Shown one piece after another: positions 12,889 through 24,600 of a DNA stretch of 64,000 nucleotides (position 1 is the stretch's first letter; the number at the start of each line of letters is the position of its first letter). The notes under the pieces were generated by a model. The model searched no databases and was not told the origin of the DNA. It saw nothing but the letters and a program-made list of their open reading frames with translations. The stretch is from Tubulanus polymorphus (Eukaryota; Nemertea; Palaeonemertea; Tubulaniformes; Tubulanidae): contig NC_134031.1 of NCBI RefSeq assembly GCF_964204645.1, positions 4,199,001 to 4,263,000 of the forward strand. The letters run 5' to 3'. A program made the position numbers and the translations under genes.

Positions 12889-15589
12889 CGTATAATTGAA
12901 ATATATATTTCTTGCATTAAAGATCATGAATTCGATGAGTTCTAGTATGTAAGGACTATACACATGCATTTCGGGTTCGAACCCATACAAGGGCGTCGTC
13001 GTCGTCGGCAGGGATGATACCCAACTGTCGCAAGGCCACAACATAATTGGAATCCCGATGTCACATACACCAGGAAATAGATAGAAAATGAAAGGGAGTT
13101 TTGGGTACAACAAATCCACTGACCTTTACTTAAGATCGTTTGCTAGCCTTATATTCTGGTCTTCGGGATTTTTAGCTGAACGTGACCTATGAGCCAACGG
13201 ACGTGGTGGTGATGCCCCTGTGGTGGTTACGTTATTTCAGGCCTCGAAAAAATCAAACTGCTTACAAACAGATAAGTATGGAGTATGATTAGGGTTTTGC
13301 AGGGGTGGAACCAGGGCGCAGACGTTGGCGGGAGCAAAAAGAAATGAAAAGAGCACTTTTAAAAAGGGCAGTATCCACGCAGCCAAAATGGCAGTATGGA
13401 AAATCTAGAAATGTCAGTGCATTTTAAGCTGGCACTTGAGATCAAAGAGGATGATTTCGCGTATGAGCCCAAATTTTGGACAGAAAACTGCTGCTCCCGT
13501 TGGGTGCGGATGGGAAAATTACTTCGAAAAGGATTGTCATCATTGTTCAAAAGGGTATGAGAAAATTGCTACTGGAGCACGTGCGCCCATCAAAATCGGC
13601 CTTTGGTTTGAGGATGGTTTTACTTGGTGGCACCCATAGCGGCGGCAATGGTGACTGAGTGTAGCGTAGATTAGCACACAGCGACGGAGTAACGTAGCTG
13701 CGACTGAACGGGTTGTGTATCAACGCTGCAGTGTCACCGATGTGTTGCGTGTATTAATGTTTTGCTCAGTCGATTATTCGACAGCTGTTTACATCAGGAG
13801 GGAGCCAGGTTCCAATATATTTATATATATATTATAGAGCAGTACTATATCAGAGAAAATAGACATGTTCATGCGATAGCATTAGTCAATGGGCGGTGAA
13901 TGGTTGGTCATCGTTTGCTTGATTATAAGTGGAGAATTTACGCAATGACTCTGATTCAATAAATGGTAGCATTGATGGTATGTATTCAATAGATATTATA
14001 CATCTGTATTTGTGTAAACTACTTGCTTTCTTCTATAGATGCAGGTGAATATTCTGTATCGAAATTCCGAGGCCGATTGTCTTTATTTTTTGCCACTAGT
14101 TTAATTATTACATTAGAACGATAATCTCAAAGTAACGACCGAATTCCGAAGATAATTTCGAAGTGCTTTTGTCGAAAACAACGAAAGCAGCAAAATTCCT
14201 ATTTGCAGCGCGACTAAAAGGCTAATGATATGTTTATACTCGAGAAATAGCTCTTAAGTTAACGATTGTCACGAATGGTTCTACACGAGACTGTAAAAAC
14301 ATTCGACTACAATAAAAAAACACACGACTCTGCCATAACAACACTGCAAGATATTTCATTATACTTGCTTATAGAATACACGAGCGATTAATATTTCATT
14401 CATAAGACATCTAATATTCAGAAAAAGCCCACGATTGAATGTTTGTACTCCGGGGGATTGTTTCAATCTGGTGGAACGATCATGAGGCCGGCAGGTGCCA
14501 CGCTATACCACGTATTGTACGTATTGAATACGAACCGTGATAAATCCCGTGATTAAATTCTTGAGAAAAAGACGTTATAAAACCACGCCTTCAGTAGTAG
14601 AATTTATGAGTAAAGTATGACTTCGTGCAGGCTGCATCATAAAGCATTGGCGGATTTTTAGAAAATGGCTACTTCATTGCCAATTATATATTTGAAGTAC
14701 ATCTGACTCTAAATTCATTCGGTTTATTCATTTGTACCTGTGAGTACCTAATTACTGAGAATGTATCGGTGGTTCGCTGGGATAACGATGAATACCGGTG
14801 TGTACGTATTTGTGACGAGCAGAAAACGAATTATATAAATTCGAATTTTTCGAGGCAATATTTCAGATTCGTTCTTTTCGAATGTCCTAGAATGCGATCG
14901 GTTTTTGGAGTTAACGTTTTGCGGCAAATGTTACAACGCCTCGGCGCAGTACGTTCCGAGATTGCTCGTCGTTTGAAATTCTAAACATATCCATCACGAA
15001 CTACGTGTATGATGACTCTACACGGCAGCAAGGATTTTTCGGTGTTAATTTATACCGGCGCCGAAACCACACATCTTCACCAAGAAAACGGACACGATTG
15101 TCGAACACTTCACTGACTGGTACCCGATATGTTCTAAAAGAAATGGCACAATATACATATATATGCAATACATATGAAATAGTTGATATTTGATATCTGG
15201 ATCCGTCATAAGACGTCCACTTGCGTGGAATGTATTCATCTATTATTCATTGGCAATTTTCCCTATTTTTCTGAAGATTCGTGCTGGACCCTGTTGAGAC
15301 ACTACTTCAGTTGTCACATTGTCGGAGAAGAAGTGGTCTTCGATGCCTGTATTAATATCACAAACACGGACACCTAGAAACAGTGCCGCAGTTTCGAGTT
15401 TTGTATCCGTAACTGAGGAAAGCGAGCGGATCTAAAGTTAACGATTTACTGTTAACCGTTTGTTGATGTTTACCGGTATTTAAACACAACGGTTATAACA
15501 ATACATTTCTATTGACCGGATTTGCTTTAATCAAGAATATCGACGAAAACTGGTCTCTGCGTGTGAGAATATTTCGTAGAGATATATGG

Positions 15590-15740
15590 ACAGGGGCGGA
15601 TCGAGGGGGATTCCAAGGTGTCTGGAATCCCTCTGCAAAAACATTTCTTTTTCTTTTTCAATGTTAAATTTCTCTGGTTAAATGCAGGAAAATACATCTG
15701 GAGACTTCTATTTTCCCCCTAATCCTGGATCCACCCCTGA
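15590..15740. mobile_element. MITE with GGGGCGGATC-type terminal inverted repeats
   Basis: The left end CAGGGGCGGATCGAGGGGG and the right end, which reads TCAGGGGTGGATCCAGG on the minus strand, are imperfect inverted repeats bounding about 150 bp with no coding capacity. The termini match those of the element at 57025-57252, so the two probably belong to one DNA-transposon-derived family. Confidence 0.6.
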
Positions 15741-16770
15741 TGGATGCTATACATATAGGCCCTATATACATACCGACGATGAAGCGACGGTAGACTGACA
15801 AGATTCATACACTAATTGTATAGCACTGAACTCATTAATACTACACTTTGACGTGAAGTGCCTTTATTCAATTTCTACTTCAAATAATAAATACTGCACG
15901 ACAAAAATCGGTTTTTGATTTTTGTTTTGTTCTAGCTACGTACAATACAATAGACAGGAAATAAGGTACAAAAATCGCCAATCGCCAAAACACTGTTGTC
16001 GGCTTATTCCTATTCATATATCAATATTCATCTTTCTTGATAAATACCGTTGATCTAGGGCCCAGTTCACTCGTCAATAGTTAATCGAATTTTAATTATG
16101 AGTTACGTAAAAAAAGTGAAATTCACAGAATCAACTCACAACTGCAAAACTAGGCCCAGGGTCCAAAGCACCTGTATTTAAAGAACTAGCAGTTTCTGGC
16201 ACCATATGCCGGTCTAAATACACAGTCAACCATAGTCTATTACTACGAGTACACTGTATAAAATGAGGAACAGCTGTTATGAAAAAAACATTGTCGTTTA
16301 CATTAAACGTAGTTCTCTTCAAGATTGAAGGGTTAATTTTTCTCGTATTGAATACTAATTAAAACGTCGTTAATAATGATCCGTATTCCATCGTGTTCAT
16401 CTCAGTGAATCAGTTATCATTAGTGGCGCATATGCGTTTGTTTTGTAGGAAAGAATTGCTTTGACTATCATATATATATAATTTTGATTCGATCTTATTA
16501 CAGATGTTTTGCCCGTCATGCGGATTATGGATTTAAGGAACGTGGAAAAAGTGACAGAATATGGGATACAGCGCGCCGAGAGAATCCTACAACTGTGACG
16601 TTCTTGATTGATTACTTCAAGACGATATTACCATGCATGACGTCATCACTTCATTTGCATAACGTCTCGGAAAGCTATTGCGCAAATATCATACGGATGC
16701 TGAAATTTCCCTGAGACTATATGAACAATGTTGAATTCTTACGAGATGCTTCGTACGTGAGACATGAATA

Positions 16771-19700
16771 ATGGCGCTATATTTAATGAGTGCAATATTA
16801 TGGGCCTGCCTAGTGCCTATAGCCTTTGTAAGTACTGTCGGGGGTATTGTGGCGTTATCGCATTTCCGCCTAATCTATCGATCTTTGGACGTTTTGTTAA
16901 TATCGTTGCTGAGTTCGTTGCTAGTCAACTGCGTCATTGTTGTACCACTAGCGCTCTCTGTCGTCATCAACAATCTCACCTGGAGCGTAGAACTATGCAA
17001 ATTTTTCGTGTGGACTTTCGTGACGTCGCGAATGGTGGGAATAATTACGTTGATATCGATTTCGATGGATTGTTTAATAATGCTTCGAGCTCCGGGCAGT
17101 TTTCGGATTTACGGACTAGTCCGATCTCGAACAGTATACGTCTACGTCATTTGCGTGTGGATACTTGCAATTTTCACCGGAGGAGTTCCGTTAATCGGCT
17201 GGTCTGGGATCACATTTGTAAAAAGTGTCAATAATGAATGTATGTTTATGCCTTTCGAAATCGGTTCGTCGTTCAGTATTTTCATGGCGGTTTTAGAATT
17301 CGCCAGTATTTTTCTATCGGTTATTTGTATTACGGACGCATTTTTTTGTCTGAAACACGCGAAACGAAGTTACAATTTGCGACGTACCCCGGGAAGTCAA
17401 CAGGGTTTGCCGAAAGAGTTGGTCAACAATTCGGAAGGACTGCCGAAATCAGCCATATTGGAAGCGTTAGACTTTTCGGCTAATGCGATGGACGCGTGGG
17501 TAATCGCGTTAGCTGTAGTGATACTGTGCTACGTTATCAACCATATACCGTTCATGGTAAGTCAGTTACCTGCATGATGGAAATCATTATGTGGAGTGCC
17601 GCGTCGTTATACGAAAGCCAATCGGAAACTAATGAACTTTCACTCTGTCATTAAAATGTAATCAGATCGTAGAAAGCTTCCCATATGATGAATCCCCGCT
17701 TTTATTGGAAAATGAGTCCCAATCAGTATAAATCTCATCGGGTCAACTTAAGATTATGCTTAAGTGCTTCTGGCGTTGCGTGCTATCTTCAAAAATAGCC
17801 ATATACTCTTAGTTGGACATCGTCATAACGCCTGCTGTCAGGAGATATTTAAGGAGACCTTTGTGTGAGAATGTTTCACATTTTATATTTTCAGGTGATT
17901 TGCGTTGTCGGGGCGGTCACCCCGACTGCCATTACACACGGTACTAGCAGGACAGTAGTACTATGGCTATTAATCGCGGAAGGCTGTACACTACCCCATT
18001 TATTGTGGGCTTTCAGCACTAGATACAGACACGCCTGTTCCTTTCTGATTAAGGCTTGTTGCTTTTACAAAGTCGAAGAAAATCCAGGTATTAAAACAGT
18101 TATTTAAAGCCGCGATCACACGGAGACGATTTGGTGCGGACCAAACTGGCACGGATCAGGCGCGAGCAAAATTTGGCCCGTGCCTAATTAGAGAGCGCGC
18201 TCACACGTAAAACACTCACTCGATACTAAACAATGCTTAAACAAAGGCGAAGTGAGTCATTTCCGGAACCAGTCGCAATCATTTGTCGCATGCTGAAATT
18301 TGGCCCGGGCCAAAAACTCTCGTGTGATCGCGGCTTATGGTTCCTTCAAATTGGATGATGAATATACATGAGTTCATTCTTTTCGAGTTATTCTAGAGAG
18401 ATGGTGGGTATCCGGAATTAAAGCACCTAATTAACTTGATTACGATACTCATCGAGTATACTCTGTTTTAAGTGGCGGCCAAACGTCGGTATGATTGACT
18501 CATAATAGTGGAAGGTTAACCGTTATTAGAAAATCCACATCTAATTCGTGGCCGAGTGCCAGATGGCGGTTCAGTAAAAGCAAAATATCGATATTAATAA
18601 AACAGAAATTATTAGGCGAAAAAACGCTCCGTGCACACGCACAATCTGTCGTAATTAATAATCTAGGTATTAAAGCTACCAGACTACGTAGAAAGACTAT
18701 TTGAAAATGAAATTCAATATGTCCCTGCATCTGTGCTCAATTAATTGTTTACTTTAGTGCTAGTGACTGAGTTAAAATCGATTTTGAATATTTCTCTACT
18801 CATACACCCGCACATCTAAATTGAAAAGCGGGCGAGTCTAATCAGACGGCTTATTGACAATATTTTGAAATTGCGAACGTTCTGGCATTTCAGTTCGAAG
18901 ATTTCGATTTTTTGTTTCACTATGTTGTTTATTTACGTATAAATCCCCGCTTGTCCATTGCAGATGAAATCTGTCGTATACAGTTGTACCACAAGCGTCT
19001 ACAGCTGTCGATGCCACGTCGACGATCGAGCTCTACCAGTGCCCAACCGACACCGCAGACGTCCTCTAGGAGCGGCCGGCGCAGCGAGTCCCCCTCCTAC
19101 TACCGTCGAGCTAGCGGTTCCGAGATGGTAGACGGCGATGTTGACATGATCAGTACACCGAACGGTACGGCTAAACAAGTGCCAAACGGTTACGTTAGTT
19201 CAGTCAGTACTATTGAAGAGGTACTAGAAGAAGCACCTATTCACAATTTGCAGACTCTACCGATGCGAAGAAATTCGCCGCCTCCTCGAGAGAGTGAGGT
19301 TTACACAAATGCAGCATTTGAACCTGATGTAACGCAAGCTAAAGTTACACCAGAACAGTCCACCATGTCACCGGATACAATTATAATATACCCCGATGAG
19401 GACGGCACAGTGAGGCGGATGTGTACGCCAGTTGGTAATCGGACGCCATCTCCTGACTATTCGGCGCAATTTACACGTACACCATCCCCTGACTACGCTC
19501 GCCGACATCCGTATTCGCAACCGAGCCGGGATTCCAGTTCATCTTCGTGTGACGAATACACCGATTCCGATATAGAAAACGTGCTGAATGATTTAGAATA
19601 TGATGTACCACAGAAGACGGAGGAGGAACAAGATCGCGATAACGATAATGAACAATATATACGACGCTTGCCGCAAAAACAAAACTCAGATACGCCAGAC

Positions 19701-20168
19701 GATTCTGAAGGCATCGATAACGATTCTGTGTCTGATAATGTGCCAAAAGTCGATGACGGACGCGTGGAAGAGGATGAAGTCGACGCCACTAGTGATGAGT
19801 CGACTAAAATAGGAAACGAAACGCCCGGTGAAGAAACCTGCCGACAACCTTTGGTGCCGACAATAATAATTCAACCCGAATCCACGCAACCGGTTCAACA
19901 GAACACGAACAACGTAACGACGACGCCCGATGATGATGATCCGAATATCATGTCGAATAATAAAGATACGAACTGGAAAACGGCCGATAAAACGTTATCG
20001 TTGATGGAGTTTTTGATGTCTAAAGAAGAGGGAGAAGCGTATCTAGATACTGGGCAAAATATACACGAAGGTCGATATCCGATGAGTGATTTTGAAACCG
20101 GTGGAACAATGATATATGATAGTCGATATCCTTTAAGGGAAGAAGAAGAGATCACTGCTTTTGTTTAG
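16771..20168 (+). CDS. orphan rhodopsin-family GPCR, GPR153/GPR162-like
   Basis: Three exons, 16771-17556, 17895-18087 and 18964-20168, sum to 2184 nt (727 aa) with consistent phases. Seven TM helices occupy about residues 5-320. There is almost no extracellular N-terminus. TM3 starts CKFFVWTFV and ends SISMDCLIML, so the DRY motif is absent, as in GPR153/GPR162. The cytoplasmic tail of about 400 residues is rich in Ser, Pro, Asp and Glu, with repeated TPSPDY motifs (about 19448-19495), and ends in EEEITAFV. Vertebrate GPR153/162 also have a long acidic, Ser-rich tail carrying an REEITTFI-type motif. The ligand is unknown in that family. Intron 2 contains a MITE. Confidence 0.75.
18105..18337. 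mobile_element. MITE with AAGCCGCGATCACACG terminal inverted repeats
   Basis: Lies in intron 2 of the GPR153/162-like gene. The left end AAAGCCGCGATCACACG and the right end CGTGTGATCGCGGCTTA are near-perfect inverted repeats of about 16 bp, roughly 230 bp apart. The interior is GC-richer than its surroundings and non-coding. No clear target duplication was seen. Confidence 0.75.
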
Positions 20169-21611
20169 ATTTTTCGCTTAACGTGCAATCTTTTTTTTTT
20201 ATTGAATCAGAAATCATCCAACATATATATTGGAGCATCTTGGTAAAAACGGCTGCATACCATTTTGGCTTAAGACCCAGCGGGCTATATCGCACACCTT
20301 GGTCTATCCGTCCATCTGTAGATGGAATCCAGTTATTTTGTTAGTTTGCTAAGCATTTCACCAAGTGGGCATGGTGTTTGTCCCGGGCTTCTTGTTGTCG
20401 CATTGGACTCATGCTATCGGTATTTCTTGTGCATAAGTTGTACTCCTTTCAATTTCAGCCCGATTGGGAGTTCCAGCGAACTATTGAGTTCACTTCTCGT
20501 TCGTCCGTCCATTTGGCCTCCTGTTCGTCTATCCGTGGTGGGTTGTCTTGATATTTGGTTCATGCATCCATCTTATACCCTAGACACTTCTGCAGCCCGA
20601 AAACTGGGCCGGACATACTTTACACGGTTTTCGAGGGATATTTTGTAGACGCTTCAATCAATCGTCATGATCGTTCATATAAATATGCTTACGTGTATAT
20701 TTCAAATACGTATTCTGACCAATGGGAAAATACATATCTTTTAGTTGATAGTACACTTGGCCCGAGATCTTATGACAATTAAGATGGGAATGGTTCGTTC
20801 GTCTACATAATGTTTAGAACGCTGGACCTTTTCGCACTGAATAAATAGGTGGCCCTCAAAGTGGATCAACACCATTAGTCATCAAAGTAAATATTCGCGT
20901 AGATATCATTAACTAACATCAACAGTCCCAGTCTGACAATACGTCGTTGTTTTGATCGTGAATCACTTGGATCAAACCAGTCGGTCACGAACGTCTTCGT
21001 CGTAATCCTTTTGTTGAATTTGATTCAATGCAATAACAAATTTCAGAATTAAAACGTAATATCGGAATATATTTTATCAAATATACATATGAATACTTAT
21101 TTTAAAAATTTGTACGAAAATAGATAACAAACAATTAGTTCATAAGATCACATAAAGGAATCAATACTGATTGAAGGTATATAATATCACTAAAGGTCTA
21201 ACCGTTCTACTGCCTTTTTCATGAAAACTATTTGCTTCAGAGGTCTTTAATATGATGTAACAACGTTCGTATTGAAGCAAAATGTCACAGTTGACATTAC
21301 ATCAAGGAACGTCGTGGCATCAATAAGACCTCTACTTTCTTTACTATTAAATATTTTGTTGTGATATTTAGTAAAATTTTATTTTATAGAATAATTGAGA
21401 CATTGTTACGGCTTAATGGGAAAGGTACAAATTATGAATGTAGCACATTTTTATTGTTGAAGAAAAAAGAAGTAAATTAATCGTTTTTACAATGGGATGG
21501 TGTTGGTTCTTTCTCGTTTATGTTTAGATCCGTCTAAACAAATTTTCACGAAGCAGTCGACAATTCTTCGGTTTATGCCGAGACAATACGGAACATAAGT
21601 GCTTTCCATCA
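20169..21611. other. intergenic region between convergent genes
   Basis: Contains the 3' UTR of the GPR153/162-like gene on the left and that of the mucin gene on the right. The part at about 20270-20600 has many imperfect TCCGTCCATC/CGTCCGTCC-like motifs and could be an old repeat. No gene was recognised. Confidence 0.45.
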
Positions 21612-24600
21612 TCATAAGTGGGTTGTCAATGTTGCTTCATCTGATGTATATAATTTTGGCCGTTGTATTTTAAACTGCAAAGACAATAGAAAATCAAGTG
21701 GAATCATAAGCAGAATTGTATATATCAGTTCAATTGTAGAACAAAGACATAAGAAGAAAAATAACTTGGACTTTAATTGACGCCTTGATGAAAACTATCA
21801 CATACAATACATCATTGTAACAGTTTTTAAGGCGTCAAGAAATTTACCTCTGTCTGAATATCTAGGGCATTGCTTCTAAATAATGAGCCGATGTTACTAA
21901 ATGCTGGGTCCACATCTTCGCCTTCTGAGTGCGGCGAATTCTTTCCGGTAGAATAACCATCAGACGACCATGCCTTGCGACCTGAGTAGCCAACATTCGT
22001 ATATTGACCAAACTCAGTCGGTTCTTCGAAGTCCTGCAAAAATTACCATATCATGAATAACTTATTTGGTTGGCCACGTAAACTAAAATTCTCCTTTCGC
22101 AAAATTCGTGACGATATCTTACTATCAAAATGTTTTGTTGTGCAGCTTCTTCGCCAACCTTTTCGTCATCTACAGGTCTGTAAAATATTTTGGATGCAGA
22201 AAGTAAAGTGACTTGAACCGTCATTCATGGAAGATTAACTGAGGAATATTTAGCGACCATTTGTACTGACTGACCTCTCAGTTTCATACCGGGCTTTCCT
22301 TTTCTTTATAAGAATAAGTGTGAGGACGAAGACGACAATAACGGCACCGAATCCGGCGAATACTCCAATAACAATTCCGGACACGTAGCTGGGGTCGGTT
22401 TCAACCGCCTGATACTGCGAACACTTAGCACCGGTGTAAGAATGTTTTAATCCTACTTCACAGCTAAAACAAAATGGATCACCTTAGCGCAACGGAATAC
22501 ATCATAATGAGGACGACTATACACATTGCTTATTGGTTTCACCATGGACTCTAAAACGGGGAGTCCATGGTTGCATGTATCAGTCATCTGATTTTATCAA
22601 GCACGACTGTCCTACAATAATACTTCTTACCACACGAGCAAGAGAAAAGGTCGACTGAATTTGAATTTAAAATCATTTATTGTTCTTACTATCTGATGTC
22701 TATTTCTTTGCATATATAGTAACTTCATGAGCTAGTTTGAAATTCCAAAAAGATTGTAACAATAGTAAAATAACCTATATCTAATTGAAATAAGAATGAA
22801 CTTACAGACATTTGACTTGTCCATCGCTGTTTGAACATGTGCCGTGTCCACTACACGATTCACCTAAGCACTTATCGACACATGTGACGTTTGAGAAAGT
22901 TCCCAAGTTTATGCAGTTATGAGTGATAGGACAAAGAGAACTTTGGCACGGGTTAGCAACAAGTTCTTGTAGTATAGCTGAAAACAGACACACATATAGA
23001 TAGGCTATAAGATTAAACCACGAATTTAAGAAATGATAAAAACTAAGAATAAATCATCACGTATATTATCATTAAAACAACAGAATTAAGATGCATTTCG
23101 GATCATGCTCTCTTTCGAGAGACCATCGCAAGATGTGAGGAAACCTGAACGGAGTAGTATCTACACATGGAAAACAAGTTTTATTAGATTTGGCATCTTT
23201 CCAATAGATTTGGCCTCTAACCAATCGAAAGTGACCACAAATAACACAACATACCGATCATTTGGTTTTTACTATAGTTGGTGTCCACTGTTATCTGAGT
23301 TCCATTTATAACTAGCTTAGCACTTTCGAAGGCCACTTGTTGCAGGCTTGTGTTTAAGAAATTAGGATCCTTATCTAGCTTTGCAGCTAGTTGAATAAAA
23401 TGATACACGACTTCATAGTTGGCAATGATGCTACCAGAGCTGAAACAAAGATATTTTTTAATTTTACAACACTACTAAGATTCGATACTGCATATTATAA
23501 GACACGGACACAATCAATATCTTTCAGGTACCTGAAACCTGTGACCTTTACTCCAATGACTGATGGTTCTGTAGAAAATATTGGATCCAGCTAAAACAAC
23601 AACAAAAAGATACATATAGACGATTTCAACGTATACGAAATCTTACTCTTCGAGACAACTAGATGATTTGATACATACAGCTCTCTTTACTGCAGCAACA
23701 GTAGACTTGTATTCATCTGAATCTGGTTTATTGAGATTATCATTATAGTTCCCTGCAAACTTGTACGGAAATGGACCAACAGTCACAGTCTTGTTGCCTA
23801 TGAAAATATACATTAAGTTTATTCATTTGGAAATTATGTGTTATTCTGCATTCAACAGATCGACTTTGAATTATGCCGCAATAGATAAATGTACTAACTG
23901 GTATCGGGTGTAAATGATGACCCAGTAGTTGGTTGCGTTGGTTTAGCAGTACTCCTTCGATCTGAATTGGTAGAGTGAGCTGTCGTCCTCATAGAAACAG
24001 CTGCACTGGAACTGCTTGGTACTGAAGTTGGCAAAAAAGTTATTTTGGTGCTGCTAGTTGATGCATGTTTTACAGTTGATCCCGTACTACTAGATGAGGC
24101 CGGTGTACCAGATGGAATAGCGCTGTTAGATGAAGTTAATTTATCAGTCATAGCAATAGTACTTAATGAAGTTGGTTGATCAGTTGTACCAGTAGTAGAA
24201 AAGGCCGGTTTATCGGTTGTAACAACACTACTAGATGATGTTGCTTGATCAGTGGTACCAATGCTACTATATGAGGTTGACTGAGTTGTCTGAGATCCAG
24301 TTGTTGATGCGGAACTGGTTACATCTTTAGGAGTTGTAGCATTCACCATCGATTTCGTATTTGTAGTTGATGGTTGAACAGTAGTCGTCTGAGATCCAGT
24401 TGTTGATGCGGAACTGGTTACATCTTTAGGAGTTGTAGCATTCACCATCGATTTTGTAGTTGTAATTGATGGTTGAACGGTAGTCTTCTGAGATCTAGTA
24501 GTTGATGTAGAACTGGTTACATCTTCTGGAGTTGTAGCATTCACCATCGATTTCGCATTTGTAGTTGATAGTTGAACAGTAGTCGTCTGAGATGCAGTTG

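Larger units (their letters stand above)
12722..16770. other. 4-kb intergenic region between two plus-strand receptor genes
   Basis: Begins with the 3' UTR of the mGluR-like gene. It contains short inverted-repeat elements (12816-12888 and 15590-15740) and a tRNA B-box-like motif (GGGTTCGAACCC near 12973) without a convincing tRNA. Open frames here are short, with no splice-supported similarity. The right end presumably holds the promoter and 5' UTR of the next GPCR. Confidence 0.45.

Noticed and set aside
12940-13030. tRNA or tRNA-derived SINE suggested by GGGTTCGAACCC near 12973
   Set aside because: The B-box is palindromic and I found no paired acceptor stem or convincing A-box at the right distance on either strand.
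20300-20650. Plus-strand frame after the GPR153/162-like stop
   Set aside because: Built on imperfect CCGTCCATC-like repeats, in the 3' flank, with no similarity to proteins I know.
23105-23594. Plus-strand frames overlapping the SEA exons
   Set aside because: They are shadows of minus-strand exons with matching splice sites and domain similarity.
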